DNA from: Yponomeuta sedellus
Lineage: Eukaryota > Arthropoda > Insecta > Lepidoptera > Yponomeutidae
NCBI GenBank assembly: GCA_934045075.1
Contig: OW203725.1
Coordinates: forward strand, 1,640,775-1,704,774
Direction: 5' to 3'
Length of the DNA stretch: 64,000 nt
The notes beneath the pieces were generated by a model, which saw nothing but the letters and a program-made list of their open reading frames with translations, did not search any database and had not been told where the DNA came from. A program made the translations under genes and the position numbers. The stretch's first letter is position 1, and every line of letters begins with the position of its first letter. Shown one piece after another: positions 11,525 to 22,950 of the stretch.

Positions 11525-11840
11525 ATTGTACATAACTGGTTCATAATTATTAACTTTGCACTGTTTGGCACTACCCCCTTCTCCACGTCACCTATTGCTT
11601 GGCTAGAATAAAATACAATTTAGTATTAAGCCCGCCAATTGTACAATCTTTACTGGAACAATTGAAAATGTTTATAATGATAATAATTTAGGACTGTACA
11701 AACCACTTTATTGTCTTTCATTGTTATGCGGTTTACACTTTGTTTTAGACTTTACTTATTTTAATGTAACTTTTTTTTTAGTTGATTTGTTGTTAATTTG
11801 TATCACTCTCTCATCAAGCTGCGTTTTCACTTGTCAACAG

Positions 11841-11976
11841 CATGCTGAAGCACGTGGCGGTATCGCCGCACCGCGCGCGCGCCGACAGCGTCAGCATTGC
11901 CTCCTCTGCCTCCTGCTGCAGCCTGGGCAGCCTCGACCTTCGACACGACTCCGTCGCCGACCTCTCGGGCCGTACG
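11841..11976 (+). CDS. Candidate internal exon of an unidentified host gene
   Basis: A 136-nt GC-rich, CpG-rich island stands between a good acceptor (a pyrimidine-leaning tract ending 'cacttgtcaacag') and a consensus donor (CGTACG/GTGAGT). One base completes an incoming codon, then 45 codons run from an ATG at 11842 to the donor, ending on a codon boundary. The peptide begins MLKHVAVSPHRARADS and contains SIASSASCCSLGS and DLRHDSVADLSGRT. It is Ser-rich, perhaps a disordered or phosphorylated linker. The ATG two bases into the exon could also be the start codon after a 5' UTR exon. All frames are open over so short a span, so the frame choice rests on composition. I do not recognise the protein. 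Confidence 0.6.
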
Positions 11977-12775
11977 GTGAGTACTTCCCTTTATAAATTT
12001 GTCAAAAAGGTGATGCTATTCAAGAGTTCACGAATTTAGAGTTGTGTATTATCGAAAATTGGCTGGAGTCTTTTCCCCTAGCTTGATACGGCGTATCGAT
12101 TTCGATGGCGCTTTAAATTGAGCTCTTCTGCGTTTCCCTTTGTGGAATTACTGTGTGTTTTTCCAAAATTTTATTTGTCATTTGTTTGCATGATCGTCTT
12201 ACAAATCGTAATGGTAATGAGGTGTACTTACTTGCCAGGGAATTTCAGTGGTGGATAGGTTTTTAATTTTTAACTAACTGGCTTTAAGGTTTGATTAAAT
12301 TAAATTAATGAATCTGTCTTTGTCGATGACTTTCTAGTATTGCTTAGTCACTTCGTTCGTTTCAATAAAGACAAAGGTTTGTAAGGTCAAAACAAACTGA
12401 ATGTTCTACTGAAACTGGAGGCCGATTCTTGTATTTCCTACTCAAAGTCTAAGTAAACAAAGATTACTATGTTTTAACGTAATTTACTAGTGAACTATGC
12501 ATCAGAATACTTGTTTCCTAGATGTCCGGAAACTCATACTATAATGTCTCTATAATTACAAGCGCTAATGCACAGCCCTTTTAGTTCTTATTTTGTTCAA
12601 TATAAGGGGCATTATTCACTGCATTACGTAGTTATAGTAGTGCATGTAGTGAGGTGGTAAGTATACTTATTTAACGTTTTCGCTTTTCTCGCGAGAGTTA
12701 TAATGATAACACTTCCTTTCTGCAACGGCGTAAGAAAACGGAGGATCTCTTCCAAGCAATGAGTTGCTTTCTAAC
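11977..12775. other. Presumed intron sequence
   Basis: AT-rich sequence directly after the candidate donor, with no recognised repeat or ORF until the next T1 insertion. Confidence 0.4.
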
Positions 12776-12788
12776 TAGTAGTCCGTTT

Positions 12789-13074
12789 AAAAACCTATTT
12801 AGAGGCTAAAAATTTCACCCATGCCGTTATTCGAACCCGCAACCTCTGGCTATCCGTACCAGCGCTCTACCAATTGAGCCAATGGGTGACTCACGGCATC
12901 AGTGACATTTCGAACCTCTTTACAATATTCTCTGTATTACGTACAGGCAGCGACATCTGACTTAAGCAAATTGCATTACTTACAGCCCCGACTACCTACT
13001 TTGCAGTTAGGTTTAACATCGGAACGATATCACTGTACCCACATGATTACACTATACCTACTAGTGTAATAGTG
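12789..13074 (-). mobile_element. T1 monomer with TSD
   Basis: Flanked by 'tagtagtccgttt' (12776-12788 and 13075-13087). In sense it runs from the linker through the tRNA-like domain (12816-12888) and stops at the second T5 tract. A further 30 bp at the sense 5' end repeat tail-like 'tagtgta' motifs. Confidence 0.88.
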
Positions 13075-13087
13075 TAGTAGTCCGTTT

Positions 13088-14303
13088 CAATGTTATGTTA
13101 TGTGACACTCAGCATTTCGATGGTGTGTGGGTTTCCACTACAGCAGTACTTTGATTTTTACAAGTGGCATCAGACTGGGCTCCATTTAACAAAACTAGGA
13201 TTCATAGTTTATTATGACTATTAGATGTGCATTGCGTAGCTGAATTGTAAAATTATACTACCTTCGTATTAATCTTCTAACCGGCCATGCAATAAACATT
13301 CAATTGTAGTTGTAAAACATTAATTGTAGCAGTAGGAAATGGGGCCCTCGATGTTTTTCTGTTTATATAAAATTGTTTTATGACTGGTCTGCCTACCTTT
13401 GTACAGAATATCCTAGGTTCACTCCCTCTGACCCTAGTCAAAGAGAGAACAAATCCATCTCAAAGTCCAAAGCTTGAGGGTTAAATTGTATGCAGTAAGC
13501 TGTCTTATGTGTCCTAACTCAAAGAGCTCAATTAAGTACTTTTAGTGATAAGGTCGCCGTCTGTTCTTTTAGGTTGAGAAATATCTGTGTAATTCCCAAC
13601 TTTATGTACAATAAAGTGTTCTCTATCTATCCATCTAGGTATCTAAGCGGAAACTTATAGTTGACCGTCTGTCTGTTTAAAATTTTTGGTTATTTTTTTG
13701 TTTACTGTCTTCCCAATATTAAATAAATAAAAAATCTATCCACCTATCAGAATGTTAAACTTACACCTCGGAGGGTTTAACCATGTCTCTACATCACGAT
13801 TGCTACGTCTCAACGTATTTTAAATAACAAAAATAATGACGATATAAAAAAACTGTAGCAATAAAGTACGATCAAACTGCTGGCCGGAAGCCAGTGTTGA
13901 CATTATGGACAGATATAGATAGATAAAAACCTTATCGAGCCGATTTTTATGGCATTACCCTTCGGGACGTACGTATGTTAAACATGGCGAGTTTATGTCC
14001 CGTGGAATCTTTTTTCTGATCTCGTATTGGATCGATATGGTTTTGATCGTTTAGGTAGCCACTTTGTCAATCCCTATTACAATCTCGGGCTATGTAGGTT
14101 TAATGTCACATTATAATATGGGTGGTGTGTTTTTTATTTGCATTTTTTTAGTAAGTAAAATGTCTATGCATATTAAATTTACTCCAATATCCTTCTCAAG
14201 GTTTGTAGATAAACTCAAAAAATTCTGAAACGACCAATACCCCACACTATAGGTCGAGTAAAAAAATCACTTAAAATTTACATGTACAAGAGGTACTCGA
14301 TAT
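13088..14303. other. Unassigned stretch with a LINE-like 3' tail
   Basis: At 13570-13630 the sequence 'tttatgtacaataaagtgtt' and a 'ctatctatc' microsatellite match the 3' end of a LINE family also seen near 24740. No other feature recognised. Confidence 0.4.
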
Positions 14304-14402
14304 CAACCCTTGTATGCCCCCACTGCCGGGGCACGGGTCTCTTCCTGCATCGTAGGAAGGTGAGGCTATACTCCACCACGGGGCCAAGTCCGGGTTGGAA
14401 GG
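14304..14402 (-). mobile_element. S5/RTE-type 3' tail fragment
   Basis: Antisense 3' part of S5, from 'gatatcaacccttgtatgcc' to the 'ccaagtccgggttgg' segment. The 5S-like head is absent. Confidence 0.7.
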
Positions 14403-15545
14403 TTAGCAGAGGTACTGAAGTATTTTATTTTGCCATTTTGGATTAAGGTGTGTATTGCAAGCAGGTAGACACAGCATGGACGAATATAGCGAAACTATAA
14501 GAGTTCCTTGTTGACAACGGAATCCTAAAATGGGAATCTCACAAAATAATAGCATTTATTAAACCACATAATCAGTTTCACGGAGACGTTAACAAGACGA
14601 GTCATAACGACGCAGATTTTAATCTGAAACTTTTCTCCAAGACAATATGGCGCCCGCTTTGAGTAATTTGCGATGGGAAAACTATCCCCTTATCTGAATA
14701 CGGACATCTTTCAATTATTATAATAGTAAAAGCTGACTGCACGAAAGTTCTTCGTGGTTGCCTATTCAAAGAGGCAATTTCTGTTTTGTTCCTAATTGAG
14801 TTTCCGTGTCTGTGCTAAGTATCCGAGCGTTTGTCCCGTAATTTAAAATAAAATTTGGTACCATTTGCCAGGCACTTTCTATCGGATGAAAAAGCACCAT
14901 TATTCTATGAGTTGGAATAAAAAATAATGAACGGTGCCATTATTCCGTGACTTGGAATTAAAAATTTAAATAGTGAAAAATAATTGGGATACAAAAAAAG
15001 TCAGATACTGAGTTAAATTATTTCTCTTTCTCTTATTCTCCTTCCGCAATTTTTTCCATAGAGGGTTGTCTGCAATAGTTGGTATCAGAAATAAAGCCAC
15101 CAATTGTACCTCTTCTCTTGTAACTGTTGTCACTGTCTGTAATCGTTCTCTGGTATTAACAATAAGGCATATTCTTATCTTCAAATTCAAATAGTTTATT
15201 TGGTATAAGTATTGTCATACTGTTACACAGACTTAACGTTCTGAGTTTCCTCCTTGAGTTTCATACTTAACAATGTAAAACATGTAAACATAGAGTTATC
15301 TTACCATCAATAAATAAATATTTTTACTCAGGATTAGTATTTCGAACACCTACCCTATTAATAATTTCTTTAAGTCAATACTTGAATAAGTATCTGTCTG
15401 TCCCGTTTTTTCGAGAATTCTAAAGAAACAGACCGGTACTATTTATCGGACACTATTGAACGGCAGGTATTTACCTAACCACTTGATAAAGTACTGAATT
15501 CAGAATACGCCGATGTCACGAAACAACGTCGATTTTTAGCTCGTC
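14403..15545. other. Unassigned stretch with a short direct repeat
   Basis: Two imperfect tandem copies of about 45 bp at 14890-14970 share 'accattattc' and 'ttggaat'. The rest shows no recognised gene or repeat. Confidence 0.35.
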
Positions 15546-15548
15546 GTC

Positions 15549-15756
15549 AGGCTATCCTAGTCCACTGCTGGACATAGCCATCCCCTAACGAGCGCCACGT
15601 TGTGCTATAATAGGGGGTAATGCCCATAATCCCCACGCTGGGCATGCGGGTTGGGGATCGCAGTTCGGTGGAACTGTACTGCATTGGGCGCTGCTGCCCA
15701 CCTCCCGGTTTGTGTTCCTTAGTCGCCTTTACGACACCCGCGGGAAGATATACCGG
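15549..15756 (-). mobile_element. R element, left member of head-to-head pair
   Basis: Antisense R copy starting inside the tail and ending at the 5' side of the body ('acacccgcgggaag'). A sense R copy begins about 50 bp further on. Confidence 0.75.
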
Positions 15757-15806
15757 CAATAGCCTACAATGAACTTTAAACAAAAGGTAGACTTATTAGA
15801 CAAATT

Positions 15807-16026
15807 CTTCCCGCGGGTGTCGTAAAAGGCGACTAAGGAACACAAACCGGGGGTGGGCAGCAGCGCCCCCTGCAGTACAATTCCACCAAACTGCGATCCC
15901 CAACCAACATGCCCAGCGTGGGGATTATGGGCATTACCCCTCAATGATGGCACAACCTTGTGCTATGGAGCTCATTAGGGGAAGGCTATGTCCAGCAGTG
16001 GACTAATATAGCCTGAAGAAGAAGAA
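15807..16026 (+). mobile_element. R element, right member of head-to-head pair
   Basis: Sense copy starting at 'aaattcttcccgcgggtgtc' and ending in an expanded GAA tail. Both members break at nearly the same body position, so the pair forms an inverted repeat of about 210-bp arms. The arms differ at several sites. Confidence 0.78.
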
Positions 16027-16029
16027 GAA

Positions 16030-16914
16030 GAATTATTAGAAATTGCTACTGGCGCACTAATGGTTGCGGTTCAAGAATGAATGACACTGACATTTGGATG
16101 GCCCAGTGAGATAACGGTGATTTCTCGATTGTTCGCGACAAAGCTGTGAACGCGCGTCAGTAAGGTTTGGGAGCTCGGGCCATTGTCTCAGGCCAATGAA
16201 AGTGATCATTTTGGCGGCTCAACGCGTGAGAGAGTTTCCAAACTAAGGAGGTCTAGACTTAAATTGAGGAAAATACCACTCCCATCCGTAGTCGTCAGTT
16301 AATTAGTCAGTTAAGAACTACGAGTAAATTGATAGTTCGGAACTTAATTATTTTTTAAAGATTACAAAAATAATAAATACAATAATTGAAAAATGTTTAT
16401 TTATCACACACAGATTAGAGAATTAGTAATGTTCCACATAAGATCTTTCTTGACCCCATGAAAATAAATTGGCTCTGCCAACACTTGACTCGCCGATACA
16501 ATATCTACTAACAAAGTTACAACTCTAGAACTCGCTTATTCTCTGAGTATTCATCATCATCCTGTCTTAGTTTTAATCTGCTCTGAACTCTTGCGTTTTA
16601 ACCAGATTTTTTCGCTAATGCAATCGCGTATGATTTATCAACTACATTGCATGTGTTAACGCATTGCCTCAGTGTGTATTGTTTTTTTTATGTAACATAG
16701 CAAACGTAACAGACAAAGCTAGGTGTCCTTGCTATGTTATTAAACAGAGTACAATGCTATCGATTTATTTTAATCTAGCTCAAGGGAAAGCCTATTCTTT
16801 ATGGACTGCTACGTATACGATCAGGGACACTCGGCCTTACGGTAGCTTTTATAACATAAAACTGTAAAACTATAAACAAAAGGTTTATTTACTGTCATGT
16901 AGCAATACCACTCG
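16030..16914. other. Unassigned stretch
   Basis: No recognised repeat or gene. Short open frames are uninformative. Confidence 0.35.
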
Positions 16915-17065
16915 CAAACTTTGAAGGAAATCATCGTGAGGAAACCAACTTCAGCGCTTGAAATTGCGAATCCGCGGTGGGCACGCGTTTTAATTGAGCC
17001 CGCACTCTCTCTTTCTGAGAGAAAGCCTGTGCCCTGCAGCGGGACGTACTCGTATATAGGCTACA
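16915..17065 (+). mobile_element. T2 SINE, 3' part
   Basis: T2 copies share 'catcgtgaggaaacc', 'cgcttgaaattgc', 'ccgcggtgggcacgcg', a run of 'ctctctttctgagag' and 'ctgtgccctgcag'. This copy lacks the tRNA-like head. Confidence 0.75.
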
Positions 17066-17079
17066 TGAAAAAAAAACAT

Positions 17080-18734
17080 GACATTAACATCACGCTTCTG
17101 CTAGCCTCAGAAAGCTGAAAAAAGCCACAAATAGTATTTACGTTACTTTCAAAATAATTCTGCGATTCTACGAATATATATCCAAACTCGAATGCAGATA
17201 CACTAATGTTTTTATTCATTCAAAGTAGAGTATGCTATTGGTATCACTGACACGAGTTTGTATTTTTCCTCTCCTCAGGGATTTTCCGATTCCAGTGGTG
17301 CCACCTACATGCTACTTACAGTCTTGTTATTACTCTCAACAATTATAGTGCCTACTTGCTTAATTTGCGCTATATGTCATGCATGTGTGTATGCAGTCTG
17401 CAATAAAGTATTATTTTTATTTCTAATATTGGCTAGTTGCATGTCTATCTACCAACGACGTGTCAATTGCTAGCAAATACTCGGGATGTGCTGAAAATCA
17501 GCAACATGTTGCACACGCAGCATTTAGCTGAGCATATCCTTGTCGCATAGCGTATAAACTTAGTCTATTTTAAGTTGTTTTTGTACTTTTTTGTGATAAT
17601 TAAACCATTTTTCAATTTCAATCCCAACGACCGACTGTAAAATTTTGCGCGAAAACCGTCGACAATTAGCCTCTAGCCAATCAATACGATGCGCTGTGGA
17701 TCCCGTCACCAAACAAAGGCTTTTTTCCGACGCAGAAAAACTGCTCCGTACGCCGGGAACTGTTCACACAACAATGCAGTCGCCAAGCGATGCACTGCAC
17801 ATGTTATTGCTACTTGGAGACCGTGGGAAGAATCCTCATGTGCTGTTTCAGAACCAACTTATAGCTGGAGTCAACTCAATGAAATTTAACGCTTATGTGT
17901 AATAGAATACGGCCCTACTCAAGAGTACGGATTAAGTTTGTCGTGTTGTTGGCAGTTACATGCAGTTGAACACGGAATTGTAGATCGTATGGAGTGGCGA
18001 TAGAGACAAAGCTGAAGGTAATTAGTGAATTGGTGATGTAATAGTGAAGATGTATAGCAAACAAGTGTGGATTATTTGTTGTTCTGTTTACACGTTTAAT
18101 TGATAATCGCCTACTAAGTGAGCGGTAAAATAAAACAAACTGCGGAATTGATGGAGATGATAAATAAAACGGTAGCTTAGAAGTAGATACCTACTTACCT
18201 ACATCATAGAGAGGTAGGCAGAGACCAGGGTTTGCCACTTGCCACGACCAAGCCTAATACTTACATAGTATTTCAATAGAATGAAATAAGCACGACAGTG
18301 CTTGATACTTGCCTAAATTTGGTAGTCTACAAAGAACTAGTATTACATTCTAGGGTTATAACCCGCGCAAATGTGCTCCAAGATTTAATTTAATTTTGTT
18401 TGGGGTTCAGAGTTACTTTGCATTATGTTTTATTCTGCTCAATAAACATTTTTAATTTTTCATTTCATTTCAAATTTAATAGGCATCTCTCGCGAAGAAG
18501 ATCGAATCGCCAGAGGCGCCGAGTTAGGTAGCACGGGTTATATATACCATTGTAATGCGATAGACTACTAGACTACCGATAGTGTGAATGAAACGACCAT
18601 TGCAGGACTAATAATTGACTCTATTGAACAACTGTGCATTTTGGAGACACACCTCCCAGGTCGTGGGTTGAGAAGCCGGCGTTGTACAGCTACAACCACA
18701 TCGAATAATTATGTTAATGTTATCACTTAATGCT
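17080..18734. other. Unassigned stretch
   Basis: A frame at 17270-17476 follows an acceptor-like 'tcctctcctcag' and has a hydrophobic run, and a frame of about 85 codons sits at 17645-17902. Neither has a family signature. No repeat recognised with confidence. Confidence 0.35.
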
Positions 18735-18982
18735 TGCTTGGACTGGCAAGCGAGAGCCCCAGGTTCGCTCCCGAGTGCGGGCATGTACCAATAACTTTGT
18801 TTTATTTCAAAGTTACGTACCTACATTTGCGAATTTGAAGCCGCAATACCACACGCTTACCGTGAAGGAAAACATCGTGAGGAAACCCACGGCCTGGTTG
18901 GCACCGCACGTATTGACTAGTCTTTCCTGTGGGCTAGGCCGACTAAGCAGTCAGGATGGTATAGGTGCTGGGCAAGCCTAAT
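18735..18982 (+). mobile_element. T2-like SINE, 5'-truncated
   Basis: Contains the 3' half of a tRNA-like head ('ggttcgctcccgagtgcggg'), the T2 core 'aaacatcgtgaggaaaccc' and a distinct 3' region ending 'gggcaagccta'. An inverted copy lies at 19113-19388. Confidence 0.7.
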
Positions 18983-18989
18983 AACAATA

Positions 18990-19527
18990 TTGACCTTTTT
19001 GCATCTACTCAATGAGATGATTTATACAGCGTCCAGTGGTATCTTCACTCACACTAGATGGGTGAAGGGACCACTCCGACGCTGTAGTGCCTGGGACATG
19101 GTTTTATAGATGTGGTGTAGGCTTGCCCAGCACCTATACCACCCTGACAGCTTAGTCGGCCTAGCCCACAGGAAATACTAGTCAATACGTGCGGAGCCAA
19201 CCAAGCTGCGGGTTGCCTCACGATGTTTTCCTTCACCGTTAGCGTGTGGTATTGCGACTACAAATTCGCAAATGTACGTAACTTTGAAATTAAACAAAGT
19301 CATTGGTACATGCCCGCACTCGGAATCGAACCTGGGGCTCTAGCTTGCCAGTCTATGGTTCTACCCACTGAGCTACCACCGCTTACCTGCCGGCAAGCCT
19401 ACACCATCTATAAAACCATGTCCCAGGCACTACAGCGTCAGAGTGGTCCCTTCACCCATCTAGTGTGAGTGAAGATACTACTGGACGCTGTATAAATCGT
19501 CTCATTAAGTAGATGTAAAAAGGCCAA
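18990..19527. mobile_element. TIR element enclosing an inverted SINE
   Basis: Terminal inverted repeats of about 137 bp (18990-19127 and 19392-19527) start 'ttgacctttttgcatc' and end 'ggccaa'. They enclose an antisense T2-like SINE. No transposase is present, so it would be a non-autonomous (MITE-like) element. Confidence 0.7.
19113..19388 (-). mobile_element. T2-like SINE with complete head, inside the TIR element
   Basis: Reverse complement of the SINE at 18735 but with a longer tRNA-like head; its antisense end reads 'ctgagctaccaccgctt', an A-box-like sequence. It touches both terminal repeats. Confidence 0.7.
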
Positions 19528-19795
19528 TATTATTAATTATTACTATCACTTGATGTAGCCCGCTTGCTGAAGTGGCAGCTAATTAATTCGAGAATGGTAA
19601 AATCACACGGTTACCCGAACGGTAGTTAAATCGAACACCGGTTGCCATCGTTATCGGAGAAAAACCGCATGGGAAAGCCGTTCAGAAACGGGGGCGTGAC
19701 TTCGCTATTGTTTCTGACGCGTCAGTGTAACAAGCTACAGTCATTGGTAATTCTGTATAATAGAACTTAAAAAATAAATAATAAAATAAAAAGAA

Positions 19796-20165
19796 TTTAA
19801 AAACCTATTTAGAGGCTAAAAATTTCACCCATGCCGGGATTCGAACCCGCAACCTCTGGCTATCCGTACCAGCGCTCTACCAATTGAGCCAATGGGCGAC
19901 TCACGGCATCAGTGAAATTTCGAACCTCTTTACAATATTCTCTGTATTACGTACAGGCAGCGACATCTGACTCAAGCAAATTGCATTACTTACAGCCCCG
20001 ACTACCTACTTTGCAGTTAGGTTTAACATCGGAACGATATCACTGTACCTACATGATTACACTATTTTTATTTTTAATGCACTAACCCGTGCTAAGGAAC
20101 AAATTTAAAAACCTATTTAGAGGCGAAAAATTTTTAGGTTAGTGCATTAAAAATAAAAATAGTGT
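19796..20165 (-). mobile_element. T1 copy with short inverted tail and TSD
   Basis: Flanked by 'aaataaaaagaa' (19784-19795 and 20166-20177). Read in sense, a short antisense tail piece comes first, then tail, linker, tRNA-like domain and the T5 end. The inverted piece at the sense 5' end makes it a partial foldback. Confidence 0.85.
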
Positions 20166-20371
20166 AAATAAAAAGAAGTTTATTGCCGAAAAATAATTCG
20201 TACAACGGTTATGGTTACACAGTGACTGCCACACAAGGTCGAGCCTGTTTCGTGGCAGTCAGGGATACCTTGGACTTACATCATAGGAGCCGGTATAATA
20301 AACTATTTCGAATGTTAGGTACGTTACTACAGGGTAAAAACTAAACTAGACCAATGCGTTCATTCAGCTAG

Positions 20372-21114
20372 ATTATATTATTTTTAATGCACTAACCCGT
20401 GCTAAGGACAAATTTAAAAACCTATTTAGAGGCTAAAAATTCCACCCATGCCGGGAAACGAACTCACGACCTCTGGCTATCCGTGCCAACGCTCTTTCCA
20501 ACTGAGCCAATGGGCGACTCACCGGTATCAGTGAAATTTCGAACTTCTTTACAATATTCTCTGTATTACGTTACATCTGGCTGAAGTAATTTGAATCACT
20601 TACAGCCCCGAGTACCTACTTTGCAGTTAGGTTTTACATCGGAATGATATCGCTACACCCACATGATTATACTATAATTTTTATTTTTAATGAACTAACC
20701 CGTGCTAAGGACAATTTTAAAAACCTATTTAGAGGCTAAAAATTCCACCCATGCCGGGATTCGAACCCGCGACCTCTGGCTATCCGTGCCAGCGCTCTAT
20801 CCAACTGAGCTAATGGGCGACTCACCGGCATCAGTGAAATTTCGAACCTCTTTACACTATTCTCTGTATTACGTACAGGCAGCGACATCTGGCTGAAGTA
20901 GATTGCATCACTTGCAGCCCCGACCACCTACTTTGCAGTTAGGTTTTACATCGGAATGATATCGCTGTACCCACATGATTATATTATTTTTAATGCACTA
21001 ACCCGTGCTAAGGACAAATTTAAAAACCTATTTAGAGACTAAAAATTCCACCCATGCCGGGATTCGAACCCGCGACCTCTGGCTATCCGTGCCAGCGCTC
21101 TTTCCAACTGATTA
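20372..21114 (-). mobile_element. T1 array of about 2.4 units with TSD
   Basis: tRNA-like domains lie at 20443-20516, 20746-20819 and, partial, from 21049. Flanks are 'attcagctag' (20362-20371 and 21115-21124). Units differ from each other more than in the 10-kb trimer, and they belong to the CTGGC/GCCAG subfamily. The sense 5' break is in the D-loop ('cagttggaaagagcg'). Confidence 0.9.
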
Positions 21115-21124
21115 ATTCAGCTAG

Positions 21125-21605
21125 CTTTACCTTAAATTTAGCTTTAGCAACTCAATTCTTGATCTATGAATGTTCATTTATAGTGTGTATTTCATCCTGT
21201 TTGAGTATGTATGTGGGTGCGTGTGTATCTGTGTGTGGTTATTAAGTGTTATGCTCATTGAGACCTACACAGGTAGGTTACAATGAGCCGGCGACCGTGC
21301 GGACCGCACGATTTCAATCTAAAATAATCCTTAAATATGTTTATTTTCTCGATCCACGAATCAAGTACAGCACATGGTTACAAATGGTAGATACGATAGT
21401 ACAATTTGTGGGAAGACTAGAGCCTAACCTAGATCAGTGTTTTAGGTTTCCAGGCCTCCCAGCAAATATTTGATAATAGTACATTACACAACTAGGGTGG
21501 TAATACAAAGAAAGGCCGAGATCGCAGAAGTTTGCGGCCCGAGCTGCAAGCGAGGGACGTAAATATGCGATCGAGAGCTTTCTTTATTACCTCCCGTGTT
21601 GTGTA
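21125..21605. other. Unassigned stretch
   Basis: No recognised gene or repeat. Confidence 0.35.
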
Positions 21606-21781
21606 CATCTTTTTATGTCTACACTTGGCCAGAAAGCGGCTTTTTCCGTACATCGGAAACTTTATTGCCACTTTATTGCCAGGTGTGGCATAAATATAAT
21701 TTATGCCACACCTGGCAATAAAGTGCTTTGTGTGCACTAAAGTGCAAGCGCTTTCTGGCCAAGTGTAGACATAAAAGATGC
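21606..21781. mobile_element. Foldback element with nested hairpins
   Basis: Outer arms 'tgtctacacttggccagaaa' and its complement flank an inner, nearly perfect palindrome whose arm begins 'cactttattgccaggtgtgg'. The whole 176 bp could fold into one long stem. No coding capacity; probably a MITE. Confidence 0.7.
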
Positions 21782-22075
21782 CCACACTTACCCTCAACAA
21801 CTGTAGCGAAGGTGGCAGCGATCACGCGTCGCGTGCGCATCCGCGGCGTGAGATGGGAAATTTCTGCGGATAATGATCTGTGAGCCGTGCGTCGCGCGCC
21901 CACGAGATACAGGTGATCTATGATTAGGACGGAAATTTCATTATTTAATTCGTTGGCTATTGCTGATTAGAACCTGCGACTTCTCGAATGTAAGCCCTGC
22001 GATGTACCGACCGCCGCTTGGTAATCATCTGTTTTAGATGAAGAGGCCAAGTTAAATAGGACTGCAGTATTATAC

Positions 22076-22379
22076 GATAACACGAAGCGCTCCTGGCCTA
22101 GTCGAACCCAGTGATTGGAATCAATCACTTGAGTTAAGCAACAATAGGCGCGGTCAGGTGCGGGATGGGTGACCGTTCCGTGACTACCGCTAGTGGCATT
22201 TTTCCGAGCGCTTCCGTGTCTCGCAAGGCACGTTAAGCCGTTGGTTCCGGCTGTCATGTAATGGCAGTCGTTAAGCCATGTCAGAAGCCTCGAGGTGGAG
22301 TATGGCCTAACCTTTCTGCGATGCAGGAAGAGACCCGTGCCCCAGCAGTGGGGACATACAAGGGTTGATAACGAAGACG
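22076..22379 (+). mobile_element. S5 SINE, sense copy
   Basis: Flanked by 'attatac' (22069-22075 and 22380-22386). The head reads 'gttaagcaacaataggcgcg' and then 'gggatgggtgacc', matching the A-box and C-box regions of 5S rRNA. About 75 bp of the middle is missing relative to the 11-kb copy. It ends 'gggttgataacg'. Confidence 0.85.
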
Positions 22380-22386
22380 ATTATAC

Positions 22387-22770
22387 TATAATAATAACTT
22401 TCGCACATGGCGTCTGGTGTATCACTCATTCTGGACCCAAACTAGCATACTCTATGCTATGGTGACCAGGCAAGAATAAGATATAGAATATTTTTTACAG
22501 TTAGGTACTTCTATTTGGACAGTTTCCCTTTCCACCCGGGAACCGTAACTATCTGGAGTCTTCCATCGCCTTTCGCATAACCAAACTGACAGACGGACAT
22601 TGTTAGTGAAACGTGCCAGTAACGAGGTCTATGGGCACCATTTATGGCCACCTAGATGGCGGACGATAATAACGAAAGAGAAAAGAAATCGCTGCTACCT
22701 GACATTTTGGGTTGGATTTATTGTAACTAGCGAAAAGCCGATTTTCTGACAAGTTTACATAACATGACAT
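22387..22770. other. Unassigned stretch
   Basis: No recognised gene or repeat. Confidence 0.35.
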
Positions 22771-22950
22771 TTACATGCTGGCACATACATACATTGCACA
22801 CTAGGATACCCTGTGTCGTAGGAACCAGAAACAACGACGTCACAAACATGTAAACATCCAAGACATGGGGTTAATTTTTGTCCCCAGCTGAGATTCGAAC
22901 CCGGGACTTCTTGCATGATAGGCACTACCGCTGCACCAGAGAGGTCATCG
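22771..22950 (-). mobile_element. T3 tRNA-derived SINE
   Basis: Antisense SINE. The head in sense reads 'gacctctggtgcagcggtag' and then a B box 'gggttcgaatc'. The body has 'ggtcttggatgtttacatgt' and 'ggttcctacgacacagggta' (this copy with small changes). Four other T3 copies occur here. Confidence 0.8.

Noticed and set aside
7452..11976. Joining the two candidate exons into one transcript
   Set aside because: The first ends on a codon boundary while the preferred frame of the second needs two carried bases. The alternative frame is open but compositionally poorer.
17258..17473. Membrane-protein-like frame after an acceptor-like site
   Set aside because: The hydrophobic run and acceptor could be chance in AT-rich DNA; no donor or continuation found.
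17645..17902. 85-codon open frame as a gene
   Set aside because: No natural ATG start, no family motif and weak splice context.
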